From JAYKGU01 sp035285585 (GTDB lineage Bacteria; Cyanobacteriota; Cyanobacteriia; CAKZMO01), in assembly GCA_035285585.1 (NCBI GenBank), contig JAYKGU010000234.1, positions 18,386 to 82,385 of the forward strand: DNA of 64,000 nucleotides, in the 5' to 3' direction. Below are positions 17,337 to 29,300 of this stretch, in pieces (within the stretch, counting starts at the first letter, position 1; the number at the start of each line of letters is the position of its first letter). The translations under genes were made by a program, and so were the position numbers. Below the pieces are notes generated by a model that saw only the letters and a program-made list of their open reading frames with translations, ran no database searches and was not told the DNA's origin.

Positions 17337-20300
17337 ATGTCCACGCTCAAACTTCTGCCCGCCCTTGAATCCCTCAAAGCTTTCCAGGAAACTCACCCCG
17401 ATTTCAGCACCGTTGGTCAAATTCTGGCTCTATCTGAAACCGCCTTTGTTGACCGGTTTGCCGATGATGCCTTTGGGGGCGACTCGCGCCAGGCCCGTCG
17501 CGCCTACCGGGAAGCCCAGCGCATTCAAGAACTCACCACTTTGCTTTGGGTAAACCTCAAAGATACGGTCGGCTCCCCCTATACCCAGGCCACGCTGTTC
17601 AACACGGTGCCCGATACCTTTTTGGATCACCAGGGGCTGATTCCGGGCTATGACCGATTATTTGGCAGCCTTGATTTTATTGAGTGCGACCATTGCCGTT
17701 CGATCTTTGGGCCAGCGGCCTATTTTGTGGACTTGCTGCGGTTCATCGAAACCCACATCCCCCAGGATCAGATCCAGGACGACACGGGCAGATTGAGCGG
17801 CCATCGCCTGGTAGACCGGCAACCTCGCATTTTTCGCCTACCCCTGAGCTGTGAAAACACCTTTGATCTGGTGCCCTACATCAACCTGGTCAATGAGGTC
17901 CTAGAGGACGTGGTGCGTACGGCCCAGTCTCCCGATCCATACGCCCTGCTGGCCGAGGCCGAGTTTCCTCAGTCGCTCCCCTTCCACTTGCCTCTGGCGG
18001 AAATTCGCCTTTACTTGGAACAGCTAAAGCTGCGACTCGAAAATATCTATCGGCTATTTGGGGTGCGCAAACCCGCCATTGCGCAGGAAATTCTGGAACT
18101 CTCGCCACAAGAGGCCACGTTACTGGGGCAGGAAGTGACCACCGAAGCCGCCCTCAACCGCCGCTATGGGGTCGACGATGTGCTGGCCACGGGGCAAGGC
18201 AGCCTGGAGGATGTAGCGGTCTTTTTAGAGCAGACCGGGCTGACCCGCCCAGAGCTAGACAAACTGCTGTATCTGGACTTGAGTGAGGCAGAGGTGCAGG
18301 TGGGACTGTTGCGCCTTAGCTTCATCAACGCGACCGGCGACGGTCAGGGAGCCCTCACCATCGAAGCCACCACCGACCCGACCACGGGCAAGTCCTACGA
18401 TCGGCTGGTTAACCTTACCCTGCCCAAACTAGACCGCATCTACCGGTTTCTTAAGCTGGCCCGAAAGCTGGAATGGAGCTTTGCCGACCTGGACTGGGCG
18501 TTGCGATCGCTCACCCCTGCCTACCCCGCCGAAGCCGTACTTCAGTTTGATGGCATCAACGACTTTGTAGAGATCCCCAATACGGGTGACTTGCGCCTGA
18601 CAGACGGTAGCACCACGACCGAACCGGCCCTCACCCTGGAAGCCTGGGTCTGGCTGGACAGCGTCGGCCATCACCCCATCATCGCCCAAGGGGATCCGGA
18701 CGGTTCCCCAGCTCAATATTTGCTGTGGATCACCCCCACCGGGCGGTTGAGCTTCTACAGCTACTTTGAGGGCGATCCCCAGGCTACCCTTGCAGATAGT
18801 GGCGACCGTGCCATTGACGACCGGGGAAATCTGCCCCCTCGCACCAGCGATGGCAGCCTGCCCCCCAATGCCCCCGGAATCAACCTCACCAGTGCTGGAC
18901 AGGTGCCCCTGCAGCGCTTTACCCACATTGCCGTGACGGTGAATGAGCCTTCTACCGGCGTGGCTGGCCACTATCACACCCGCTTCTACATTAACGGTGT
19001 CCTGGATACGACCTGGTCGCTAAAGGTTTCCATTCCCCTCGACGGCTCCTCTACCGACCCGGCCACTGCCATCCTGTACCTGGGAACTTATCACAACCAG
19101 GACTTTCTAGCGGGCAGCCTCAGCGAGGTGCGCCTGTGGAATCGGATTCGCTCTGGGGCAGAGTTACAGCGCGATCGCCTGACCCGTTTGCGGGGCACCG
19201 AAAATGGGCTACTGGCCTACTGGCCGCTGGTCGACCGTCCCGATGGCATCTTGACAGACTACAGGGTCGGCAATGCCCATCCCGGTTATCTCGGAGGGGT
19301 TAGCCACAGTGCCCTCCCCCGCTGGATTCAGCGAGATCTGGTGCTGACGCCCCTGCCCACCGCCATTGCCGACACCGCCCTGCGCTTCAACGGACGTGAC
19401 GATTACCTGGCTACCGATGCTTTCCCTGCGGTGGATTTGCACACCTTTACCCTGGAGGCCAGGGTCCGGATCACGGGAACCGGTGCCCAGGGACTGATCA
19501 CCCTGGGTAACGCAGCCCGTGACGGGTTGCAGAATGACTCGTTGCAGATTGGCTGGTCGCTGGAGCCGGATGGGGACAACTGGCGGTCGGTGTTGCAGAG
19601 TGCCAATATCACGACCGAACTGCGCTCCGATTTCATTGCCCAAACGGAGGTCGAAGCAGGGGTTCATCTAGCGGTGGTTGTGGAGCTACTGCCAGCAACC
19701 GCACCCCAGAGTGACCGACAGGTCAAAGCCAGCTTTTTCGTCAATGGTGCTGCCCACAGTGAGATCCAGGGAACCTGGACACCGAGACCCTCGCTGGGCG
19801 ATCGCGACGCCATTCCACCGGCCTTCCCCAGCCAGGGAGGAGATCTGTACCTGGGGCGCGGCTTTGGCGATCGCACCTATCTGCAAGGCACCCTGCAGGA
19901 GGTGCGTATCTGGCGCATTTCCCGCAGTCAGACCGAACTTCAGCAAACCCTTCACCAGCAGTTAACCGGGGCGGAAGCCGGACTGATTGGCTACTGGCGG
20001 CTGGATACCCTGGCCACAGACGGCCTACTGCCAGATCTCAGCTTCAGCCACGCAGCCCTGACGGCGGGGGGCATTCTGGCAATCTACCAGCCTCAGGCCC
20101 GGACCTACCCGGAGGTGCTGCTGCCCGCTCCCCTGGCTCAGTCGGATCGGGTCTTGCAATTCGATGCCCAACACTATGTCGTCACGGTGGTTAACGCTCA
20201 GGCGAAGGGCCAGGTGGCGGGGCTGGGGCACCACGAGCAGCTCACCCTGGAACTGTGGGTCTGGGCTGAGGAGGCGACCCGTCGCGATCGCAAGCAGGTG

Positions 20301-23300
20301 CTCCTTACCCAGGGGGACGCTGAAACTGGACTGAGCCTGTACCTGTTTGAGGGCAGCCTGTATGCCCATGCCTGGTGCTATCACTTCGACGGCACCCCGA
20401 TCAGCCAGGAAACGCTGGTGTCAAATAATTTTCCATCCCAGCAGTGGAACCAGATCACCTGGGTTTATGACGAGATTACCTCCACTGAAGGCGTCTACTA
20501 TGGCCTTTATGTCAACGGCACCCTGGCAGCAGAAACCCCAACGGGCTTCCGCCTGGATCAGGTGGGGCCAATGCACCTGGGGGGTCTGACGCCGGAGGTG
20601 ATGACCCGCTTTCATGATGGGGAGAGCCTGGGCAGCGCCCACTATCTAGCCGGTCAGCTCACTGACCTGCGGCTCTGGCGGGTGGCCTTATCCGCAACCA
20701 CTATCACCAGCCCCCTGGCTGACCGCCACCCCCGCCACATTCCCCCAGCCCCCAGCCCCGATTTGCTGTGCTATTTGCCCCTGATGGAGGGCTATGGTGC
20801 CCCTGTGGGCAACCATGCTGGCCTGCGCTACGCCCCTTCCTCCGACGACCCCACGCTGCTGACCCCGGTAATCTACGACCAGACACCTCAGGCTCAGGAC
20901 GGGCATCTGGTCGTAGGGCCAGACCCGGTCCCCCCAAAGTGGGCAGATACACCCCTACCGCCCATCTACCCCGACACGGCTTTGACCCTGAATGGGGGTA
21001 GCCTGTGGCTGCCAGATACCGCCACCCTGGGGCTGGTCAACAGCGCCTTCACCCTGGAGTTATGGGTTAAGGTAGATTCTTCTGAGTCACCCGCAATCGA
21101 TCCAGCGGTGGCTGAGCCTGTCGTAGAGTCGGCCATGGCTCTGCTTCGGGGCGGCCCCCAAATTGCCCTGACCCTGGAACCTGCCACGGGCATTCTGCAA
21201 GCTCAGTTGGGAAGTCAGTCCCTCACTGCCGCCGTCCCCCTGGAGGCAGGGCAATGGCATCACATCGCCTGGCGCTTTGACCCAGAGCCTCCTGCCACCC
21301 AAACCCTATTCATTGATGGGGAGGAGCAAGGCACCCAGCCCAATAGTTCGGCCCTCATCGAGACCGTGCAACTGGTCCTTGGAGAGGGTTTCCGGGGTCA
21401 TCTCAGCGAGCTGCGGATCTGGAACCTGGCACACACGGAGGGGGCGATCGCCACCCAGGCCCAGCGGCGGCTGAGCGGTACTGAAGCTGGACTTCAAGGT
21501 TACTGGGTATTTGATGGCGATCCGGCCCAGCGATGGATTGATGCCGTTGCCGGTCATACGGCTCAACTCGATAGCCTCACCGATCCCCTGCCAGCGGCTG
21601 CCTGGGTAGCAGTGGAAACGGCCTTTCCCCGGCAGGAGTGGGGCCTGAGCCTGAACCAGGACGCTGCTGTCCTAGAAGTGATTGAACTACCCACCCTGGC
21701 CATTCCTCCCCAGGGCACCCTGGAGATTTGGGGTCAGTTCAACCGTAATCAACCCCAGACTTTCCTGGATGCCTCTACCCCCACCGCCAGCTTCCGCCTG
21801 AGTTTGGCCGCCGACCAGACCCTGCGCTTTGCCGTCACCAATGGCGCTGGGGAAACCGCTATTGCAGAGCTGAATTTGGCACCCTTGCCCCTCGCCCTGG
21901 ATGACACGGTGCAGTCCATCGTGGCCACTTGGGATGTGTCAACAACCACCGTATTAAGTTTGTCCCTGGGAGATAGCCTGGTCTTTGCCCAGGCCGCTGG
22001 CAGTGGCCTGCCGCCCCTGGCTACGACCTCCGTGGGGCTGGCCAAAAGCTCAGAAAGTCCGATGACGGGACGACTGCATCAGTTGCGCCTGTGGGATCAT
22101 GTGCGCGCGCTCTACACCCTGCAAGCTGCCAGACGGGCTGACCTTCATGGCGACGAACCCGGCTTGCTGGTCTACCTGCCGCTGGATGAAACCACTGGAA
22201 CCCGCCTGAATGCCCCAGGGCTATCTCCCACGATCGCCTTTGCCAAAGCTTTGCCCATTCCCCAAACTACGCCGCAGTGGGTGGAGGCAGATTGGGCTAT
22301 TGTCTTCAGGGGCAACAATCAGATCAATCGGCCTGATAACGTCCTGAGCCAAAACCAGGGTGACTACATCGACTTTGCCCCCTATGTCCCCGGTCAGCAA
22401 GGCACGATTGCCCTCTGGGTTAAGTTTGACCCAAACCGGGAACAGGTGATTCTGGATGCCTCCAACGACACAGGGGCAAATAACAGAGAGGACAAATACT
22501 TTGTGCTGGAGGTCTATCGGCGATCGCCGCGATCGATTGCCCTGCGATTCCGCATTGAGGAAGTAGAAGACATTAACCTGATTGCAACCATTCCTCTGGA
22601 GAATCTGGCCGATGATTTTGACCAGCACTGGCATCTCATTCGCTGCACCTGGCAGTACAACCCCCAGGAGCCTAGCGTGGTCGGGCAGCTCTACCTGGAT
22701 GCCGATCGGGTCGCTCCCCTGGAACAGGAGGGGAGAGCGAGTTTGTCAGGTCGAGTGCCAGAGTTTCTATCCCTCTTTTTCGGTAAAAATCGCGGCACTT
22801 ACCAGGTTGTGGCAAACAACCCCTTCCGGGGCGAACTCCGCCAGCTACAGGTCTGGGATCGGGTGCTGACGGAAGCGGAACTGACGGCTCTTACGGAAAT
22901 CACCCAGGAACCCACGACTGGTTTAATCCTCGATTTGCCCATCGATACGGGCCGGGGCACCCAGCTTCGCAACACGGCCACTCCTCCGACGGACGGGTTT
23001 CCCAGCACCTTTACGCTGATGCGCGTTCCGGAGATTGGAGCTGCCCCAGCAGGCGAGATAGCAGCGGGTGAGATAGCAGCGGGCGATCGCTTCTGGATTC
23101 TCCTTGATTACGCCGTTCAGCTCAATGGGACCGACCAGTTCATTGGCTTGCCTGAACCCCTACCCTGGCCCAGCGGCAGTCTGGGGCTTTGGCTACGGTT
23201 TACCGTCAGCGAAGACAGCGGCCCGCAAATTCTGCTAGATGCATCTGGGAACGATGCGACCCCCTTCTTTGTGCTGGATTTGCTCAATACCCAGCTGCGC

Positions 23301-26300
23301 TTCTGGCTGGATGATGTCGCCACGGGAATCCAGATTGACCTCAGCAACCTGGCCCATACTTCCCCCCGCTGGCACTACCTGTTTGCCACCTGGCAAATCG
23401 AGGCAAACACGGCCACTCTGCAACTGGCGTTTGACGATCGCCCTCTGGTCACCACCGAGATTATCCATCTGCCTGATACCCTGGCCACCCGCAATCCCTA
23501 CATCGGCATGCGTCGGGGTGAGGCCGATGCCCTGGCCGACTACCAAGCCTTTGCTGGAGAGATCCGCCAGATGGATCTGTGGTCCACCATCCAGTCGCTG
23601 GCCGATGTGCGGCGGTCACAGCTTTACTCTCTTGACGCACGGGGGCCTGCGGTAGATTTGAGCCTCAGCCGGGTCACCTCCCTGCCGATTGAAGCCGGTA
23701 GCGGCACCGAGTTGGATAACGGGGACGGGGCTGCCCCAGCCCAGCTCTATACGCGCTTGTTAGCAAGGCCTCAGTGGCAGCGCATTCCAGGGCGGCTGTG
23801 GCAGTTTGACCAGAGCTATGCCGTGCTGCCCACCCTGCCCGACCTGGGAATCACAGATGGAGACTTTACCCTGGAGGGCTGGGTCCGCCTACCCGACCTG
23901 GCTGGCTCACAACCGATCCTGGGCACCCGTGGCCCGATCGATCCGGCTTCCCCAGAAATTTTCGCCCTAACCATCGTCAACGGCACGCCCCAGGTGCAAA
24001 TCCAGGGCCAGAATCTAACCGCCTCTGACCTCAGCCTCAGCCCCAACCAGTGGCACCAGGTCGCCCTGCGCTATCAGCAAGGAGTCCTCAGCCTTTGGCT
24101 GGATGGCACCGCCAGTGCGACTACCCTGATGGCCCTCCCCCCCCTGACCGCCCAACGGCACCTGTACGTGGCCCACTGGCGGCTGGCGACGGCAGCAGGC
24201 TCTTGGGAAGATGCAGCCCTGATTGGCCAGATAGACGAACTGCGGATTTGGGCAGTTGCGCTGACGGACATCGCCCTGCAATCAGCCAGCCCTCTCCGTT
24301 TGGCAGCCGATACCCCTGGCCTGAGTGCCCTCTGGCGATTTGATGAGGCCCAGCGCTGGACCGTGCGCGATCGCAGCCCCCGCCGCCATCACCGCAACCT
24401 GCTGGGCACCGCTGAGACCATCCAGTTCGCCCCGGCCCAGCCCCCCATTGCTTTGCATACCCAGGTACTGGCCCTGGACGGCTACAACGACTATCTGGAT
24501 TTGGGTAACCCCACCCTCGCTGGATCAACCGCCTGGACGCTGGCCTTCTGGTACCGCTGTGCCCAAACTGATGGCACCCAGGTTTTGGTCAGTCAGGCTA
24601 ATCGCTTCCAGGCATCGGTGGTAGACGGCTGCTTCCAGATGGAGTGGCAGGAAGCAGGAACTCGCGCCTGGGAAGAAGCCTTTTTTGTCACCCCAGAGAT
24701 CTGGCACCAGGTTGCCCTCGTGAATGACGGCACCCATCTGCAAATTGTCCACGATGGCGTAGCGGTGGGAGAAGCTCGCCCTGCCACGCTCCCCCCTGAC
24801 CAGGGCACTCCCCTGTGGCTGGGCACCGATGCCGACCTCCAGCCCGACCGCTATTTCCAGGGACACCTGGCCCAGGTAGAGCTGTGGAACCTGGCTCGAC
24901 CGGTCGAGGCGATCGCAGCTACTCGCCTGCACCCCCTCAGCGGACGAGAGCCGGGTTTGCTGGCGTATTGGCCCATTGAAGAAGCCCCCGGAGCCGTACT
25001 GTATGACCAGACGGAAGCCTGGCCTGCCGCCCAATTGATTGCTGGTCTGGAAAATACCGCCGAAAAGTGGCAAGCGCCGCCGCCGCCCATCGCCACCGCC
25101 CTGTCAGCCCTGGTGCTGGATGGCCGGGACGATCACATCTTCCTGGGAGATCTGGCTCAATTCTCTTTGGAGGAGGGGTTTGTGGTGGCCGTCTGGTTGA
25201 GGCTGTCCTCCACCGCCGATAGGGGAGCCGTGCTGGGCAGCAGTATTGGGCAGACTCAGGCCAATGGCCTTTGTTTGGGAGTGGGCGATCGCCGTCCAAC
25301 CCTGCAACTGGCCGACTTGGTGGTTCAAGCTGACACCGCCCTGGACGACCAGTGGCACTACCTGGTCTGGCACTACGATGCTGGCACCCATACCGTTCAG
25401 ATCTGGCAGGACGGTACCGTCATTGCGTCGGGTACCGCAACCCTGACCCTGCCCAGCGATGCCATGGCTTATCTGGGGCGCTGGCAGACCTGGGACGCCG
25501 ATATGCAGCAAGGAGTGGATCACTTCTTCCCCGGCAGGATCGGAGAGGTGAGTCTCTGGCAGGGAATTCGCCCCTCGGAGGCCATCACCGCCCCCCGCCT
25601 GCAACGGCTGGTCGGCAATGAACCGGGTCTACTGGCCTACTGGATTTTTGACGACGCCCATGAGGTGCGGATTCCGGCCCAGATAGGCCGGGGCGACTAT
25701 TACCTGCTCCTCCGCAGTACCCTGACCCTCCAGCCCCCTCTCTGGCAGACCATCGACACCCACCCCATCTGGCGCACCCCCCTGCTCCAGACGGCGCTCA
25801 ACTTTGACGGTGAGCGGCAGTTCCTGGCTCTGGAGGGCTTTACCCCCAGCCCTGACAGCTTCACCATCGAAGCCTGGATCAATAACCTGCAAGTGCAGGG
25901 TGAGAGCCGTCCGCGCCAGGAGACGCCGATTCTCTGGCGGGGACAGCAGACCTCCGATGACTGGGAAACGGACTTCGAGCTGCGGGTTAACCAGAACGGG
26001 CAACTGACGTTCTACTACCGCCCTGCCGCTGACGCTGACAGCGATCGCCTGGCATCCCTGGTTGCGCCCAATTCCTTCCCGGTGAACCAATTTATCCATG
26101 TGGCCGTCACCGTGGCAGATGCCGACGAAACCACCCTCCGCCTCTGGGTGAATGGGGAAACGGTCGCCACCATCACCCAACCCGCTTCCCCCCGCAACGG
26201 TGGCCCGGTGTTGAAACTGGGCTGGGGCAATGGCGCTGGCCCGGTGGCGTTTTTCCGGGGGCTGATGCAGGAGGTGCGGCTGTGGTCTACCGCCCGCAGT

Positions 26301-29300
26301 GAGGCCGAATTGCGGGCTGAGATGCACCGTCCCCTGGCAGACCCAGTTCGGCAACCCGCCCTGATTGGCTACTGGCCCCTGGTGACCCTCCAGGCCGGAC
26401 GGTTCACCCCTGACCGCTCGGCAGGAAACCGTCCCTTCCGCTTGGGAGGATTGGAGAGCAGCCGTCGCCCCGATGTGGTTACCCTGGTGCAGCGAGAACC
26501 GGGCTTCCTGGATCCGGGTCAGTCAGTCCTCACCCTCAGCGACTCCACGGCCCTACCCGGCGAACTGCCCATCCCACCCTTTAACGCGACGGTCGGCCCG
26601 AACCGCCAGCAGCGCACTATTGAAGTCTGGTTCCGCAGTGAAAATCCCCTGCTGACCCGCTCTCAGGTTATCTATCGCGAGGGTGACGCCGACCAGGGGC
26701 TGAGCATCACCCTGGAGGCCGGGGTTCTCATCTTCAGGGGTTACAACCGCTCTGTAGAAGTCAGTGCTTGGGACAACAGTATCACCACCGACCGGGTCCG
26801 TGCGCGCCGCTGGCACCATGCCGTCCTCGTTCTGAATGGGCGAGCCGATGTGCAGGACAACGGCTTCTGTGCCCTGCTGGATGGACAGATGATCGGTTCT
26901 CTACCGGGGGCACAACTGGGTGGGGCGATCGCCCCCATCGCCATCGGCGGCATCGCCTTCACCCCCAGGATTGAACCTGCCGCCACGGATATCCCCGCTA
27001 CCGCCACCGCTGTCCAGAAAACGGGCAACTGGCACACCACCGCTGCCGGTTATCTGCACGACCGAGGCAAACTCAAGGGGGCCAAGTCCCTGACCTTCCC
27101 CATCAGTCAGCCCAGCGGAACCTACCGTCTGTTCTTGCACTACCCGACAGACAATCCCCTCGCTCCCGCCCAGGCCAACAACGTTCCCGTCACCGTTACC
27201 CATGGGGCTGGCACCACTTCCCTGACCCTGGATTTACGCCAGGGGGGCGGCGACCGTCCCATTGAGCTGGGGGTGTTTGAGCTGGCCTCCGGCACTCCCC
27301 AGGTGGTGCTTGAGACCACCAACACGGCGGGATTGGTCATCGTTGAAAAACTGCGCCTGGTGCCCCTGCACTACCAGCAACCGGCTCCTCCCCCAACGCC
27401 CCTGACCACGGCTATTCAAACAGAGGACGACTGGCTAGACGGGCAGATCAAAGAAGTGCGGATTTGGGAAGCGGTGCGCCTCCGGGACGACCTCTGGCAA
27501 ACCCGGCATGATATTTCCACCGTCGATGCTGCGCTACGGCAACACTTGCTGTTCCATTGGGAAACCCAGTCTCTTCCTGCAGACAGTCCAGCCGTCCAGC
27601 CGCTGCGTTTGACCGAACGCCCCTCCTATCGGGGCATGGCCGCTACCCTTTCCTGGCCAGACCTGGCGGCCATTGTCACCCTCCAGCGCGACACCGATCT
27701 GCCCCTCGAGCGTCTGGCCGTCCTGTGGTCAAGCCTGCGCTATTTCGGCAATGGGGACGACCTCACCCTGTTCGATACCCTGTTTAACCCCCGAGGCACC
27801 GCCGACAGCAACCGCTGGAACTACTTCCCCAGTGAGCCTCGACGCTGGCAAGTCAGCAGCACCGACCCCGACCAGCGAGCCATTCGCAGTCGGCTGATGG
27901 CCGCATTCCGGGTGTCCCAGGCCGATTTGAACCGAATGGTTGCTGCTGTGGCTGGGGTGGAGAATGTGACCGAACTGGAGGCGGTCGATCTGGACGGCGA
28001 TACCCTTACCCAGCTCTACCGCCTGGCCCTGCTGACCCAGGTACTGGATCTGTCCGTTCCCGATGTGCTGATACTGATGGCCCGACTCCAGCAAGAGGTG
28101 GGGTTAAACCCATTGGCCAACCTGACCCTGGTCGATATTGCCCAACTGCGGGAGCGGGTGACCTGGATGCAGGAGTCTGGCATTGACCTGACGGAATATG
28201 AGTTCCTGGTGGCCAACCAGCCCGATCGCCGCATCGCTCCCCCCTACAACGATGGCAGCCTGGTGGATATCGCCACCGATGTGCTGGCCCAGGTGCAGCC
28301 CATCCTGCTCAGCCCGACCACCCTGGTGTCTCAGGATCCCATCATCAGCGAAGGTGTTGCCCGAGCCGTCTATGACGACCTGCTCAGGCCCACGGATGGC
28401 GAGGCCCAGGCCGAGGAAGTGACTCTGACGCTGCCCATTTCCGATGGTGAGGGGTTGCAGATCACCCTGGCCGTGCTTTCGCCCAGGTTTGACCAGTACG
28501 ATAACCGGCAGGTCATTCTCACGGCCCTGGGATACGACTCCCTGGCCGATCAGGCCGACAGAGAGGCGCTGGCAGCGCTGGCATCGAGCATCACAGAGGC
28601 TGTGACCGATCGACTCCGGGGGCTACACCGTGACCTTGACACCAGCCTGACCAATGCCCTGGCGACGCTGCTGGATACCAGTGCGGATCGCCTGGAGGCC
28701 ATCTTTGACCGTACCGAGGGCAACTTTTATGGCAACAGCCAGTTGAAATCTGCTGCCCTGTTGCGGGTACTGAATGAGATGGCCGTGAGCCGGGTTGTGG
28801 AGCGTCAGTCTGACTCGGTGAAAGACTTGCTGGCAGACCTGGATCGGCTCTATAAAATCCTGTTCTTCCTCAGCCAGTTTGACCTGACGACGGAGGAACT
28901 GGAGACCTTACTGGAGACGCCTGCCATCTTTGGTCTGGCCGATGACAGGCTGCTGACGCCCCAATTTGCCGATCTGGAGCGCCTGTATCGGTTTGGGCAG
29001 CTTAAAACCCGCCTGCGTGACCCCGGCAACCGCCTGCTGGAGCTGATTCAGGTCAAAACTGAGACGGCAGAAGCGATCGCCGCTCTGACCGGCTGGCCTG
29101 CCAGCGAAATTCGCACCCTGGCGACCGGGCTGGGCATTAACGACCCGGCAGACTACACTACCCTGGCGGTGCTCGACCAGCTGCACCAGGGCTTCCGCTT
29201 CCTGACTGCATTGGGAACGGATGCGGCCTCTCTGCTGGAACTGGCCAAACTGCCCAATGCCGACTTTGCCGCTTATCGCCGTCAGGCGGTGACCCTGCAA

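Noticed and set aside
18535..27590. CRISPR-like periodicity in the LamG array
   Set aside because: The period is about 700 bases and diverged at DNA level; it reflects protein domain repeats, not short direct repeats with spacers.
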